DNA from: Xanthomonas euroxanthea
Lineage (GTDB): Bacteria > Pseudomonadota > Gammaproteobacteria > Xanthomonadales > Xanthomonadaceae
Reading direction: 5' to 3'
NCBI RefSeq assembly: GCF_900476395.1
Contig: NZ_UIHB01000006.1
Location: 1-64,000 of the forward strand
DNA: 64,000 bases
The translations under genes and the position numbers were made by a program. The notes under the pieces were generated by a model. It was not told the origin of the DNA and ran no database searches. It was given only the letters and a program-made list of their open reading frames with translations. This document shows, one piece after another, positions 8,407 through 18,189 of this stretch (position 1 is the stretch's first letter; each line of letters opens with the position of its first letter).

Positions 8407-9282
8407 ATGGCCGACCACAGTCCCAACGCCGATGCGTATTTCGTCCCGAGCCAGAGCAAGTGGCCCTTTGTCGGGTCGATTGCGATGTTCGTGATGATGA
8501 TCGGCGTGGCCAGCTGGCTCAACGATGCGGCATGGGGACGCTGGACGTTCTTCGTCGGCATGGCGATGCTGCTGGCGACCTTGTTCATGTGGTTTGGCGA
8601 TGTCATCCGCGAATCCAATGCCGGGCACTACAACCGCCAGGTGGACGGCTCCTTCCGCATGGGGATGGTGTGGTTCATCTTTTCCGAGGTGATGTTCTTC
8701 GGCGCCTTCTTCGGTGCGCTGTTCTACACGCGCGTGCTGACGCTGCCCTGGCTGGGCGGCGAAGGCGATGGCGTGATGACCAACGAACTGCTGTGGAACG
8801 GCTATTCCGCTGCATGGCCGACCAATGGTCCCGGCACGATCGGTGGGCAGTTCCAGACCATTCCCGCCTGGGGCCTGCCGCTGATCAATACGCTGATCCT
8901 GCTCAGCTCCGGCGTGACCTTGACCATTGCGCACCACGCGCTCAAGGGCGGCCGTCGCGGCGCGCTATTGCTGTGGCTGGGCCTGACCGTGCTGCTGGGC
9001 TGCGTGTTCCTGTTCCTGCAGGCGGAGGAATACATCCACGCCTACACCGAGCTCAATCTGACGCTGGGATCTGGCATCTACGGCTCGACCTTCTTCATGC
9101 TCACCGGCTTCCACGGCATGCACGTGCTGCTGGGCACGATCATGCTGGCGGTGATGTGGCTGCGTGTCGCGCGCGGGCACTTCACCCGCGACAACCACTT
9201 CGCCTTCGAAGCGGCCGCCTGGTACTGGCACTTCGTCGACGTGGTGTGGCTGGCGCTATTCCTGTTCGTGTATGTACTTTGA
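8407..9282 (+). CDS. ctaE: Cytochrome c oxidase subunit III
   Basis: A 291-residue integral membrane subunit with seven predicted helices. Family landmarks are visible: WFIFSEVMFFGAFFGALFY near residue 95, ITHHALK-type IAHHALKGG near 177, EYIHA near 207 and the C-terminal WYWHFVDVVWLALF. It stabilises subunit I and its proton uptake and carries no metal. The gene ends directly against the heptamer repeat block at 9281-9359, which overlaps the stop codon by two bases. Confidence 0.98.
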   Translation: MADHSPNADAYFVPSQSKWPFVGSIAMFVMMIGVASWLNDAAWGRWTFFVGMAMLLATLFMWFGDVIRESNAGHYNRQVDGSFRMGMVWFIFSEVMFFGAFFGALFYTRVLTLPWLGGEGDGVMTNELLWNGYSAAWPTNGPGTIGGQFQTIPAWGLPLINTLILLSSGVTLTIAHHALKGGRRGALLLWLGLTVLLGCVFLFLQAEEYIHAYTELNLTLGSGIYGSTFFMLTGFHGMHVLLGTIMLAVMWLRVARGHFTRDNHFAFEAAAWYWHFVDVVWLALFLFVYVL

Positions 9283-9359
9283 GAATCGGGAATCGGGAAT
9301 CGGGAATCGGGAATCGCAAGAGCGAGCCCCTTTCTTGCTTTTACGATTCCCCATTCCCA
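9281..9359. repeat. GGGAATC heptamer repeat block
   Basis: One GAGAATC followed by four exact GGGAATC units (9288-9315). About 28 nt later comes a reverse-oriented degenerate part (GATTCCCCATTCCC, 9345-9358). The spacer contains AAGAGCG, which also occurs in the tsaD-folB copy. The block lies between the convergent genes ctaE and the twin-TM gene and can fold into a hairpin. See also 21610-21738, 44188-44220 and 50475-50494. Confidence 0.85.
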
Positions 9360-9365
9360 GCCGCA

Positions 9366-9584
9366 TCAGCGGCCGAGCCCATGCGGCTTGATCCAGCCGG
9401 TATAGATGCCCAGGATCACCACGGCGATCAGTGCGACTGAGAGGCCGATGCGCCAGGTCAGTGCGTTGACGGTACGCTTGGTTTCGCCACGGTCGGTGAG
9501 CAGGTAGTACAGGCCTGCGCCCAGGTTCCACAGGATCACGATCAGGAAGGCGACAATCAGCAACGTCTTGAGCGAATCGTTCAC
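9366..9584 (-). CDS. Twin transmembrane small protein (DUF2909-type)
   Basis: 72 residues with two hydrophobic segments (about 6-29 and 44-62) joined by a short polar loop (TDRGETKRTV). Small twin-TM proteins of the DUF2909 family are commonly encoded in cytochrome c oxidase clusters between subunit III and SURF1, as here, although on the opposite strand. The likely start is GTG at 9584; an upstream ATG would add an improbable extension. It diverges from SURF1 with 60 nt between them. The function is unknown; a role in oxidase assembly is inferred from context. Confidence 0.75.
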   Translation of the reverse strand: MNDSLKTLLIVAFLIVILWNLGAGLYYLLTDRGETKRTVNALTWRIGLSVALIAVVILGIYTGWIKPHGLGR

Positions 9585-9644
9585 AACAGCCCCGGTGGTC
9601 GTCGGCGTGGTAGCGGCATTGCACGCCTTTTTGCGTCGCTTGTC

Positions 9645-10370
9645 ATGATGCGCAAGCACACGGCGGTGCTGGGATGGTGCCTGGCCGTGCTGGTCAGCGC
9701 GGGTTTTGTGGCGCTTGGACAGTGGCAGCTGCAGCGCATGCACGACAAACAGGCGTTGCTGGAACGCGCGGCGCAGGTGCGGCAGACGCCGTTGACCCTG
9801 GTGCAGGCCCTGGCCACGCCGCATGCGCTGGCCTGGGTGAGCGGACAGGTGCGGTTTCTGCCGCAGCAGGTGCTGCTGGACAACCAGCTGCATGCCGGGC
9901 GCGCCGGTGTGCGGATCTATCAGCTTGCCGCCCCGCAGGGCAGCCCCGTCACGCTGCTGGTCGATCTGGGCTGGCTGCCGTTGCCGGCCAATCGGCAATT
10001 GCCGAGGATCACGCCGCTGCAAGGGACCCATACGCTGCAGGGGTTGCTGGGTGCGCCGCCCTCGGCCGGGCTTGCGATGGGGCCGGCGTTGTCGGCTGCC
10101 GATGCGCCGCAGACCTGGCTGGCTACGCGTCTGGAGACCACCGCCCTGCGCAGCGCGCTTGGCAGGCGCGACATTTCGTCGCAGGTCCTGCGCCTGGATC
10201 CGGCCCTGCCGGTTGGTTACGCACGCGACCTGGAGATGCTGCCGAATACGCTTCCGCCCGCGCGGCACTTGGGTTATGCGGTGCAATGGTTCGGTCTGGC
10301 CGCAGCCGTGCTGGTCACCGCGACGCTGCTGACGTGGCGTGCGCGTCGCCGCCGTCGACGCGGGCACTGA
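9645..10370 (+). CDS. SURF1 family cytochrome oxidase biogenesis protein
   Basis: A 241-residue protein with the SURF1 layout: an N-terminal helix (about 9-24), a periplasmic domain and a C-terminal helix (about 208-231), ending in a basic tail. Recognisable family stretches are the ALGQWQLQR start of the domain and the VQWFGLAAAV of the last helix. SURF1 acts in heme a insertion into subunit I. It is followed after 27 nt by the SCO-like gene and heads the second half of the oxidase locus. ATG 9648 is an equally possible start. Confidence 0.92.
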   Translation: MMRKHTAVLGWCLAVLVSAGFVALGQWQLQRMHDKQALLERAAQVRQTPLTLVQALATPHALAWVSGQVRFLPQQVLLDNQLHAGRAGVRIYQLAAPQGSPVTLLVDLGWLPLPANRQLPRITPLQGTHTLQGLLGAPPSAGLAMGPALSAADAPQTWLATRLETTALRSALGRRDISSQVLRLDPALPVGYARDLEMLPNTLPPARHLGYAVQWFGLAAAVLVTATLLTWRARRRRRRGH

Positions 10371-10397
10371 CGCCTGCGGCATGAGAAAATCGCCGGC

Positions 10398-10973
10398 ATG
10401 ACCTCCTCCACATCGGCCACGCCGCATTCGGTCAAACGCGGCCGCAGGATGCTGATTGCCCTGGCGGTGCTGTTCTTCGGCTCGATGTTGCTGGCCGGCG
10501 TGCTGCGCTTCTCCGGATGGCAGCCGGCATCGATGCGCAATCACGGCGAGTTGCTCCAGCCGCCCGCCGACCTGCGCGGGTTGGTGCCGGTGCGCGCGGA
10601 CGGGCAGCCGTATGCCTGGACGCCTGCCGAACGCGTGTGGCGGATTGCGCTCGCGCCGCCGGCCCGTTGTACGCAGCAATGCGTGACGCTGGCGGCCGAA
10701 CTGGACAAGGTGTGGCAACTGCTCGGGCATCGCGCCGACAAGGTGGAGGTGTTGTGGATCGGCACCCCGCCGGCCGGGTTGCCGCCGATGCCGGCCCTGC
10801 GTGTGCTGCGCGACGACGCGCGGCTGCGGCAGGGCCTGCCGCGTGCCGACGATGCCGCCGGCGTGCCGGTGTATGTGATCGACCCCAACGGCTTCGTGAT
10901 CCTGCGCTATGCCCCGGGGTTCGACCCGGCCGGCCTGCGTGCCGATCTGGTCAAGCTGCTGAAACTGATGTGA
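10398..10973 (+). CDS. SCO-like thioredoxin-fold membrane protein, degenerate
   Basis: 191 residues. One N-terminal anchor (about 19-37) precedes a thioredoxin-like domain. A CxxxC pair (Cys91, Cys95; RCTQQCVTL) sits where SCO1/SenC proteins bind copper. The third SCO ligand, a histidine before the VDPDG strand, is not found: that strand reads VPVYVIDPNG. The gene lies between SURF1 and ctaA, 10 nt before the latter, so it belongs to oxidase biogenesis. A CuA chaperone or thiol-redox role is possible but unproven; the ligand change argues for a variant mechanism. Confidence 0.75.
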   Translation: MTSSTSATPHSVKRGRRMLIALAVLFFGSMLLAGVLRFSGWQPASMRNHGELLQPPADLRGLVPVRADGQPYAWTPAERVWRIALAPPARCTQQCVTLAAELDKVWQLLGHRADKVEVLWIGTPPAGLPPMPALRVLRDDARLRQGLPRADDAAGVPVYVIDPNGFVILRYAPGFDPAGLRADLVKLLKLM

Positions 10974-10983
10974 GCCCGTTTCG

Positions 10984-12147
10984 ATGAATCTGTTTGCGCC
11001 ACCGGCATTGTTCCGCCACTTCCATCGCATGGCCTGGCTGGCTGCGCTGTTCACTGCGAGCACGATCCTGTTCGGGTCGTTCGTGCGGCTGTCCGATGCC
11101 GGCATGAGCTGCCCGGACTGGCCCACCTGCTACGGCCGTGTCACCTGGCCACAGACCAGCGACGAAGCCAACGCGCATGTGGCCAGCAAGATCCGGCCGC
11201 TGGAATCGCACAAGGCCTGGCGCGAGCAGGTGCACCGCTTCCTGGCCGGCGCGCTCGGGGTGGAGGTGCTGGTGTTGTCGTTGTTGGCGGTGCGCCGCCG
11301 CCGCATGGGCATCGCCCAGGTGGTCGCTGCCGCGGTGCTGGTGGCGTTGTCCATTCCGCTGTACATGTCCGGCTGGCACACGCTGGCGTTCGGCGTGGCG
11401 ATCGCGGGCGAGGCCATCCTGCTGCTGGCGGCGCTGCGCTGGAGCAATATCGATCTGGCACGTGCGGCGGTGCTGACGCTGGCAGTGGTGATCTTCCAGG
11501 CGCTGCTGGGCATGTGGACGGTGACGTTGCTGCTCAAGCCCATCGTGGTGATGGGCCATCTGCTCGGCGGCATGCTGATGTTCTCGCTGCTGGTGTGGAT
11601 GGCCTGGCGCGCAACCCACTTGCCGATCACGCTGGCGGACGCATCGCGGCTCACCTGGCTGTTGCGCGCGGGCGTGGCGGTGCTGGGCCTGCAGATCGCG
11701 CTTGGCGGCTGGGTCAGTGCCAATTACGCGGCGCTGGCCTGTGGCGGCGGCAGCTGGTCGGCCGACAATTTCCCGCGTTGCGTCAGCCAGTGGTGGCCGC
11801 CGCACGACTTCCGCGAAGGCTTCACGCTGTGGCGCGGGATCGGAGTGGATTACGAAGGCGGTGTGCTCGATGGCGCAGCGCGTATCGCCATCCAGATGGC
11901 GCACCGGTTGTGGGCCATTGCGACGGCGCTGTATCTGTGGTGGCTGGCCTGGCGTCTGTCGCGCTCGCCGGGCATGCGCGTGTGGGCCGGTGCGCTGGCG
12001 GTGCTGGTGGCGGTGCAGGTGACGCTGGGCATGCTCAACGTCAAGTTGGCCCTGCCGCTGGAAGTGTCGGTGCTGCATAACGGCGGCGCAGTTGCGCTCC
12101 TGTTCGTGCTGGTCTCGCTGCTGGCGCGGCTGCGCGCGCCGGAGTGA
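10984..12147 (+). CDS. ctaA: Heme A synthase (COX15/CtaA family)
   Basis: Converts heme O to heme A for the aa3 oxidase. 387 residues with about eight transmembrane helices. The N-terminal helix is followed by the family stretch [18 protein letters not shown], and His residues occur in HRFLAG, MGHLLGG, AHRLWA and LHNGGA. A pair of cysteines (Cys at about 255 and 268; ACGGG...PRCVSQW) lies in a periplasmic loop. Its TGA overlaps an alternative GTG start of ctaB, so the two heme A enzymes are coupled. Confidence 0.96.
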   Translation: MNLFAPPALFRHFHRMAWLAALFTASTILFGSFVRLSDAGMSCPDWPTCYGRVTWPQTSDEANAHVASKIRPLESHKAWREQVHRFLAGALGVEVLVLSLLAVRRRRMGIAQVVAAAVLVALSIPLYMSGWHTLAFGVAIAGEAILLLAALRWSNIDLARAAVLTLAVVIFQALLGMWTVTLLLKPIVVMGHLLGGMLMFSLLVWMAWRATHLPITLADASRLTWLLRAGVAVLGLQIALGGWVSANYAALACGGGSWSADNFPRCVSQWWPPHDFREGFTLWRGIGVDYEGGVLDGAARIAIQMAHRLWAIATALYLWWLAWRLSRSPGMRVWAGALAVLVAVQVTLGMLNVKLALPLEVSVLHNGGAVALLFVLVSLLARLRAPE

Positions 12148-12149
12148 GC

Positions 12150-13046
12150 ATGGCCGTCAGCGCACGCGACTACTGGGATCTGACCAAACCCAAGGTGGTG
12201 GCACTGATCGTGTTCACCGCCTTGGTGGGCATGTTCCTGGCCATCCCGGATGTCCCGACGTGGCTGCAGGTGCGCACCGGTGCATTGGGCTTTCTGGGCA
12301 TCTGGCTGGCGGCATCGGCTGCGGCGGCGATCAACCAGTTGCTGGATGCCAAGATCGACGCGCAGATGGCACGCACCTCATGGCGGCCGCTGGTGGTGGG
12401 CAAGGTGCGGCCGTGGCAGGTGCTGCTGTTTGCCAGCGTGCTGATCGTGATCTCCATGACCATCCTGGTGGTCTGGGTGAACGTGATCACCGCGGTGCTG
12501 ACGTTTGCGTCGCTGATCGGTTACGCGGTGATCTACACCGTGTACCTGAAGCGTGCGACCTCGCAGAACATCGTGATCGGCGGCCTGGCCGGTGCCACGC
12601 CGCCGATGCTGGGCTGGGCCGCAGTGACCGGCTTGCCGACCAGCGCCGACTGGATCAACGCCTCGCTGCTGGTGCTGATCATCTTCATCTGGACGCCGCC
12701 GCATTTCTGGGCGCTGGCGATCTTCCGGCGTGCCGATTACGCCAAGGCGGCGATCCCGATGCTGCCGGTCACCCATGGCGTGCCGCATACGCGCAAGCAG
12801 ATCCTGGTGTACACGGTGCTGCTGGCGATCGTGACCCTGTTGCCGGTGGTGGTGGGCATGAGCGGGCTGTTCTACCTGGGCGGCGCGGTGGTGCTCAACG
12901 TGGTGTTCCTCTGGTACGCCTGGCGCATGCTCGACCCGCCGGACGAGCTGTTCTCGATGAAGATGTTCGGTTACTCCATCGTCTACCTGATGGCGCTGTT
13001 CGCGTTTCTGATGGTGGACCACCTGCTGTTGCCGTGGGTGCGCTAG
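12150..13046 (+). CDS. ctaB: Protoheme IX farnesyltransferase (heme O synthase)
   Basis: Adds a farnesyl chain to protoheme, the step before CtaA. 298 residues of the UbiA family with about nine helices. The prenyl-diphosphate/Mg site NxxxDxxxD is seen at Asn62, Asp66 and Asp70 ([12 protein letters not shown]), followed by RTSWRP and the second conserved region [17 protein letters not shown] 12150 gives the usual [15 protein letters not shown] start; GTG 12144, overlapping ctaA, is an alternative. It is the last gene of the oxidase and heme A locus. Confidence 0.97.
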   Translation: MAVSARDYWDLTKPKVVALIVFTALVGMFLAIPDVPTWLQVRTGALGFLGIWLAASAAAAINQLLDAKIDAQMARTSWRPLVVGKVRPWQVLLFASVLIVISMTILVVWVNVITAVLTFASLIGYAVIYTVYLKRATSQNIVIGGLAGATPPMLGWAAVTGLPTSADWINASLLVLIIFIWTPPHFWALAIFRRADYAKAAIPMLPVTHGVPHTRKQILVYTVLLAIVTLLPVVVGMSGLFYLGGAVVLNVVFLWYAWRMLDPPDELFSMKMFGYSIVYLMALFAFLMVDHLLLPWVR

Positions 13047-13246
13047 CGGCAGCGAACGCCCGCTGCTGCCATCAAGGCGATCGATAGGGCTGCGGCCGAG
13101 GCAGCCGTCAGGCGGATGCGGCCGGTGGCTGGAACCGGCCCATCTCGCTCTTACACGTCAGTTGTGCGCGCGGCTGGGCATCCGGCGCGCAATCGCTACT
13201 TAGCGCACTCAAATTCGTGGCGTGCTGGCTGCTCGCTCACGCCGGC

Positions 13247-14827
13247 TCAGCTCAACCAGCTGGCGCACTCGCTGGTGTTCTTGCTGTCACAGCTGCTCTG
13301 CATCTTCTGCTGCAGGCGCGCCAGCACCGCATTGCCGTCCTGGTGATGCTGCTTGCTCCAGGTCTTCAAGGCAGCGCCCAGCGTGGCAAAGCGCTGCCGG
13401 GTACGTTGGCGGTAGCCATCGGGTTGCCCGGCCAGTTCGCCGATCACCTGCGTGGCAGCGGCTTCGATGCCGGCGGTGTCGTCCGGGCTGAGCCGGATCA
13501 GCCCATCCACGTACATCACGCCCCACTGCACGCGGGTGGCCGGCCCTTGCGCGCTTTCGTACGCCTTCCTGAGCCAGGACAGCGCGGTCTTCTTATCGCC
13601 GCGTTGTTCGGCCAGGTCGGCCAGTTCGGGCATGTAGTAGTAAGGCGTCTTGCTGCGCGTCAACTCGGCCAGCAGCAACTGTTCGGCGCCGCTGCGGTCG
13701 CCCACCTCGCCGAGCAACGCTGCGGCGGTGCTGATGGTGGACTGGCGTTCCTCATCGGTCCTGGCGGTGTCGGTGGCCCATTGCACGCGTTGCTGCACGG
13801 TGTCGACCACGGTCTTGGGCAGCGGCGGTTGCGCGCCCTTGGCCTCGGTCTCGGTGGGCTGACCTTGCGCCAGGCGGGCCAGCTGGATCCGTGCGTACGC
13901 GGTGCCGAGCCGGTCGGCGATCGGCAATGCGGGGTCGGCATAGATCTTGTCCAGCGCCAGATTCAGCGCGTTGGACAAGGTGGTGCGCTCGCCGGCATCG
14001 CTGCTGGCAGCGGCGACCAGCCGTGCGGGCATGTAGCTCAGCGTGCCGAGATTGGAACGCACCTCTGCCGGGTCGGCCAGCACCGCTTCCAGCAAGCTGC
14101 GCGACGCCGCGCTGGCGGCCGGTGGGTGCTTGGCTGCAGTAATCGCTGCCAGGGCGAAGCTGCGTTGCAGGGCCGGTTGCGGCGCCGACCTGGACAGGCG
14201 CGTGAGCACATCGACGGCCTGCTCCGGCTTGACCAGCCGGTCGTCGGTGCCCCAGGCGTAGTTGCCGAGCACGGCCCAGTCGTCCGCGCTGAGTTGCTGC
14301 GGGCGCTGCAATGCGGTGTCGAGCAGTTGCCTGACGGTGCTGGTGCTCTTGGCGGCCACGCGCAAGACATCGGCCAGACGCGCGTTGTCGGCATCGCCGG
14401 CCAGGCGGGTGATCTCGCTGCGATCCGGACGCAGCACGATGATGGTCGGATAGCCCTTGATGCCGAAGCGCTCGCCCCAGGCCTGCGCGCCCTCCGAATC
14501 GCCATCCAGATGCACCGCCACGAATTGCTGGGTGCGGGCGATGAAGGTAGGGTCCTTGAACAAGGTGGCTTTCAGGCGATTGCAGGGCGGGCACCAGGCC
14601 GCACCCCAGTACAACAGGATCGGCTTGCCGCTTTCCCTGGCCTCGGCGAAGGCATCGTCGACATCGCCCTCGCGCCAGGCAATGCTGGACGCGGGCGCCG
14701 GCGTGGTCGCTGCCCCGGTCTGCGCGGGGGCGGCCGGCGTGGCGGGCTTGTTGCAGGCGGTGAGCGTGGCCAGTACCGCCAGCAGCGCGATCAGGGGCGG
14801 GGCAAGGCGTCGGAACGGCAGCGTCAT
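13247..14827 (-). CDS. Thioredoxin-domain lipoprotein with repeat-like C-terminal half
   Basis: 526 residues. A lipoprotein signal with lipobox LTAC (Cys25) is followed by a Pro/Ala linker and a thioredoxin domain (about 50-150) with CPPC (Cys79, Cys82; WCPPCNRLKA). The cis-Pro region is GYPTIIVL. The rest (about 165-520) is helical with Ala-rich, TPR-like character, ending in a Cys pair (SSCDSKNTSEC). It could be an envelope thiol reductase or isomerase with a partner-binding scaffold. ATG 14827 is chosen; GTG 14836 is possible. It is oriented convergently to ctaB and no partner gene is adjacent. Confidence 0.75.
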   Translation of the reverse strand: MTLPFRRLAPPLIALLAVLATLTACNKPATPAAPAQTGAATTPAPASSIAWREGDVDDAFAEARESGKPILLYWGAAWCPPCNRLKATLFKDPTFIARTQQFVAVHLDGDSEGAQAWGERFGIKGYPTIIVLRPDRSEITRLAGDADNARLADVLRVAAKSTSTVRQLLDTALQRPQQLSADDWAVLGNYAWGTDDRLVKPEQAVDVLTRLSRSAPQPALQRSFALAAITAAKHPPAASAASRSLLEAVLADPAEVRSNLGTLSYMPARLVAAASSDAGERTTLSNALNLALDKIYADPALPIADRLGTAYARIQLARLAQGQPTETEAKGAQPPLPKTVVDTVQQRVQWATDTARTDEERQSTISTAAALLGEVGDRSGAEQLLLAELTRSKTPYYYMPELADLAEQRGDKKTALSWLRKAYESAQGPATRVQWGVMYVDGLIRLSPDDTAGIEAAATQVIGELAGQPDGYRQRTRQRFATLGAALKTWSKQHHQDGNAVLARLQQKMQSSCDSKNTSECASWLS

Positions 14828-15096
14828 GGCAATCACCGATGGGCGTGGCAGGCAGGTGGATCGAACACTCTAGCGAGCGGCACCGTGCCAGCGGCGGAGT
14901 GCGTCATGACCGTTGTATATCTGCTTACAACCCGCAACGACACGCAGCCCGAACCGGTGTCGCGCCGGGCGTAGCGGCCTGGCGAATCCGGCGCAGGCAA
15001 CCCACCGGTGGCAAGCAGCCTTCCTTGGCAGGACACGCAGCGCGGGAGGCGCCGGGTGTCATCGATCAGGCCACCGTCGTGCCGTGGTTGTCAGGT

Positions 15097-16101
15097 TCAA
15101 TGCCCGCCGGCATCGGCCGGCGTCTCGCCCGGTGCGGTGCGTGCATAACGCGCGGCCACGAAGGCGCAGACAATCAGCTGCAGCTGGTGATACAGCATGA
15201 TCGGCAACACGATCGCGCCCAGGCCACCGCCGGCAAACATCACCTTGGCCATCGGCACGCCGGTGGCCAGGCTCTTCTTCGAACCGCAGAAGACGATCGC
15301 GATCTCGTCGGCGCGGTTGAAGCGCAGGCGCCGCGCGATGAAGGTGATCGAGAGCATCGCCACCGCCAGCAGCAGCGCGGCCGCACCGAGCACCGCGAGC
15401 AAGGCCGGCAACGGCGTCTTCTGCCACAGGCCTTCGTTCACCGATGCGCTGAAGGCGGTGTAGACCACCAGCAGGATGGTGCCCTGGTCGGTGTAACGCA
15501 GCACGGCGCGATGCCGTTCGACCCAGCCGCCGATCCACGGGCGCATGAAATGGCCAGCCAGGAACGGCACCAGCAACTGCAGCAGGATCTTGCCGATCGC
15601 CTCAGCCGGGTGCGCCATCGCGCCCTGACTGCCGACCAGGGCGCCCATCAGCAACGGTGTGAAGAACACCCCCAGCAGGCTGGAAAGCGAGGCGGCGCAG
15701 ACAGCCGCCGGCACGTTGCCGCGCGCCATCGAGGTGAAGGCGATCGACGATTGCACCGTGGACGGCAGCGCGCACAGAAACAGCACGCCGATATACAGCT
15801 CCGGTGTCAGTGCAAGATGCGCGAGCGGTTTGAACAACAGCCCGAGCAGCGGGAACAGCACGAAGGTGCAGGCCAGGATCAGCAGATGCAGGCGCCAGTG
15901 CAGCGCGCCGGCCTTGACCGCCTCGCGCGACAGGCGCGCGCCGTGCAGGAAGAACAGCGCAGCAATCGCCACGTCGGTGACATCGTCCATGATCGCGGCG
16001 GCGGTGCCCGAGACCGGCAGGAACGAGGCGAGCGTGACCGTGCACAGCAGCGCGAGGGTGAATGGATCGATGCGCAGCCGCGCCAGCCAGTGTTTGATCA
16101 T
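15097..16101 (-). CDS. Bile acid:sodium symporter-like (SBF) membrane transporter
   Basis: 334 residues with about nine or ten hydrophobic segments of the SBF/YfeH-like family. Typical motifs are the conserved LFFLHGARLSREA of the third segment, CALPSTVQSSIAFTS and the later FCGSKKSLATGVPMAK. The family moves organic anions, usually with sodium; the substrate here cannot be told from sequence. ATG 16101 (MIKHWLARLR) matches the usual N-terminus. An upstream ATG at 16140 would add 13 uncharacteristic residues. It stands alone on minus between dnaG and the thioredoxin lipoprotein. Confidence 0.85.
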   Translation of the reverse strand: MIKHWLARLRIDPFTLALLCTVTLASFLPVSGTAAAIMDDVTDVAIAALFFLHGARLSREAVKAGALHWRLHLLILACTFVLFPLLGLLFKPLAHLALTPELYIGVLFLCALPSTVQSSIAFTSMARGNVPAAVCAASLSSLLGVFFTPLLMGALVGSQGAMAHPAEAIGKILLQLLVPFLAGHFMRPWIGGWVERHRAVLRYTDQGTILLVVYTAFSASVNEGLWQKTPLPALLAVLGAAALLLAVAMLSITFIARRLRFNRADEIAIVFCGSKKSLATGVPMAKVMFAGGGLGAIVLPIMLYHQLQLIVCAFVAARYARTAPGETPADAGGH

Positions 16102-16329
16102 CGTGCGTATTGAGGGGGGGAGCTGTCTGCAGAGTGCCATTGTAGAGGCCCGTGGGCTGCCTGCGAGTCGGTCGCGCCGGCATCGGCCGACACCCGGGAC
16201 AGGAGTGAAGCAGTCAGCGCGGCGCTCGGCCCGATGGCCAGGATCTTGTTCAGGCAGCCATGAGCGCGTGCCTGCATGGCTGACCGGCTACGTCGGCAAC
16301 AGGTGGTCTGCTCCGATTGCCCCCACGCG

Positions 16330-18078
16330 CTACAACGCGGCGAGCGCCTTGAACAGTTCGCGCAACTCGTACTTGTCGGTGTCGTCCAGGCCCTGCGCGC
16401 GCTGCTTGTCCTGCAGTTCGTCCAGGCGCTGCCGCAGCAATTGCTTGTCCAGTTGCGCGACCACGTCATGCAGCTCCATCGCCCAGCTGTGTTCGTCGCC
16501 GGGCAGTGCCTGGGCGGCCAGTTTCTGCAGGGCCACCAGTTCTTCGCGTTCGGCGAAGTGCTCCAGCAGCGCGCCGGTGCTGATTTCCGGGCGTTGCCGC
16601 ACCAGCGCCAGCAGCTCCATCAACAGGTCGATGCCGGGCAGGCGCAGGCCGGAAAAATCGTGGTCGCCCTCCAGGCTCATCGCCAGCGACGGCCGCTGCA
16701 GCAGGATCGCGATCGAGGCGCGTACCAGGCTGCGTTTTTGCGTGGGCGCGCCCATGCGTGCAGGTGGCCGTCCTTGCGGTGCGGACGCCTGTGTCGCGCT
16801 GGTGGCGCCCACGCCGGTCAGGCGCGACAGTTCCTGCTTCATCAGATCGCCGAACGCACCTTCGGGAATCTGTGCCAGCATCGGCTTGGCGCGTTCGGCC
16901 AGCCGCGCCTTGCCATCGAGCGTGTGCAGATTGATCTCGCGCGACATCTCGTCGAAGAAGAACTGCGACAGCGGCGTGGCCTGCTTCAGGCGCTGGTCGA
17001 AGGCCTGCGCGCCTTCCTTGCGCACGATGGTGTCCGGGTCCTCGCCGTCGGGCAGGAACAGGAAGAACGCCTGGCGGCCGTCCTTCATGCGCGGCAGCAC
17101 CGATTCCAGCGCACGCCAGCCCGCCTTGCGGCCGGCGTTGTCGCCGTCGAAGCAGAAATACACATCCGGCGCGTTGCGGAACAGCAGTTCGGCATGTTCG
17201 GGCGTGGTCGCGGTGCCCAGCGTGGCCACCGCCTGGGTGACGCCGAACTGGAACAGCGAGACCACGTCCATATAGCCTTCCACCACGATCAGCCGCTCGA
17301 TCTTCTGATTGGCCTGGCGCACCTGCCACAGGCCGTACAACTCGCGGCCCTTGTGGAACAGCGCGGTTTCCGGCGAATTGAGGTACTTCGGCCCCGGGTC
17401 GCGGCCGTCGGCCGGCGCGCCCATGATGCGGCCGCCGAAGGCGATCACGCGGCCGCGGCGGTCGAAGATCGGGAACATCACCCGGTCGCGGAACTTGTCG
17501 TAGACATGGCCGCGATCGTTCTTGGAAAACAGCCCGGCGCGTTCGAGCACGCTCATGCGGCGCGCATCGGTGCCCAGCGTGTCCTTCAACGCGCTGTAGC
17601 CATCGGGGGCGTAACCGATCTGGAAGCGCGCGCGGTTGTCGGCATCCACGCCGCGGCCGTCAAGATAGTCGCGCGCGCGTTCGCTGCCCTCGAGCTGGCG
17701 CTGGAAGAACTTGGTCGCCGCTTCCAGTGCCGAATACAGCTCGCGGCTGTCGTCCTGCTGCTGCGGGCTGCGTTGCTGGGTCTCGCGCGGGATGTCCATG
17801 CCGGCGCGCTTGGCCAGCTCGTCGACCGCGTCGAGGAATTCGAGGCGGTCGTAATTCATCAGAAAGCTGATCGCGGTGCCATGCGCGCCGCAGCCGAAGC
17901 AGTGATAGAACTGCTTGGTCGGCGAGACCGTGAACGAGGCCGAGCGCTCGTCGTGGAACGGGCAGCGCGCCGAATATTCCTTGCCCTGACGCTTGAGCGG
18001 CACCCGGCCGCCCACCACCTCGACGATGTCGGTGCGGGCAAGCAGTTCGTCGATGAACGCGTCGGGGATGCGGGCCAT
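16330..18078 (-). CDS. dnaG: DNA primase
   Basis: Makes RNA primers at the replication fork. 582 residues, the normal length. The CHC2 zinc finger has Cys39, His42, Cys60 and Cys63 (ARCPFHDE...YHCFGCGAHG). The RNA polymerase core and TOPRIM domain follow, with VVEGYMDVV near 264 and the metal-binding FCFDGDNAGRKA near 307. A helicase-binding C-terminal region runs from about 440. It lies downstream of rpsU as in the macromolecular-synthesis locus of other gammaproteobacteria. Two genes are inserted between, and rpoD does not follow it. Confidence 0.98.
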   Translation of the reverse strand: MARIPDAFIDELLARTDIVEVVGGRVPLKRQGKEYSARCPFHDERSASFTVSPTKQFYHCFGCGAHGTAISFLMNYDRLEFLDAVDELAKRAGMDIPRETQQRSPQQQDDSRELYSALEAATKFFQRQLEGSERARDYLDGRGVDADNRARFQIGYAPDGYSALKDTLGTDARRMSVLERAGLFSKNDRGHVYDKFRDRVMFPIFDRRGRVIAFGGRIMGAPADGRDPGPKYLNSPETALFHKGRELYGLWQVRQANQKIERLIVVEGYMDVVSLFQFGVTQAVATLGTATTPEHAELLFRNAPDVYFCFDGDNAGRKAGWRALESVLPRMKDGRQAFFLFLPDGEDPDTIVRKEGAQAFDQRLKQATPLSQFFFDEMSREINLHTLDGKARLAERAKPMLAQIPEGAFGDLMKQELSRLTGVGATSATQASAPQGRPPARMGAPTQKRSLVRASIAILLQRPSLAMSLEGDHDFSGLRLPGIDLLMELLALVRQRPEISTGALLEHFAEREELVALQKLAAQALPGDEHSWAMELHDVVAQLDKQLLRQRLDELQDKQRAQGLDDTDKYELRELFKALAAL

Positions 18079-18189
18079 CCCGCTAGGATATCCCAGCCGC
18101 CGGCGCGCGCCGGTGTCAGTGAGCGACGGGCCTCAGCGAAGCGGAGCCTGCTGCCTGCGTATACGCGGCAGCAGGCTTTGCAGGCGCCA

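Noticed and set aside
9281..9359. CRISPR array
   Set aside because: The units are 7 bp, without spacers, and no cas gene is present.
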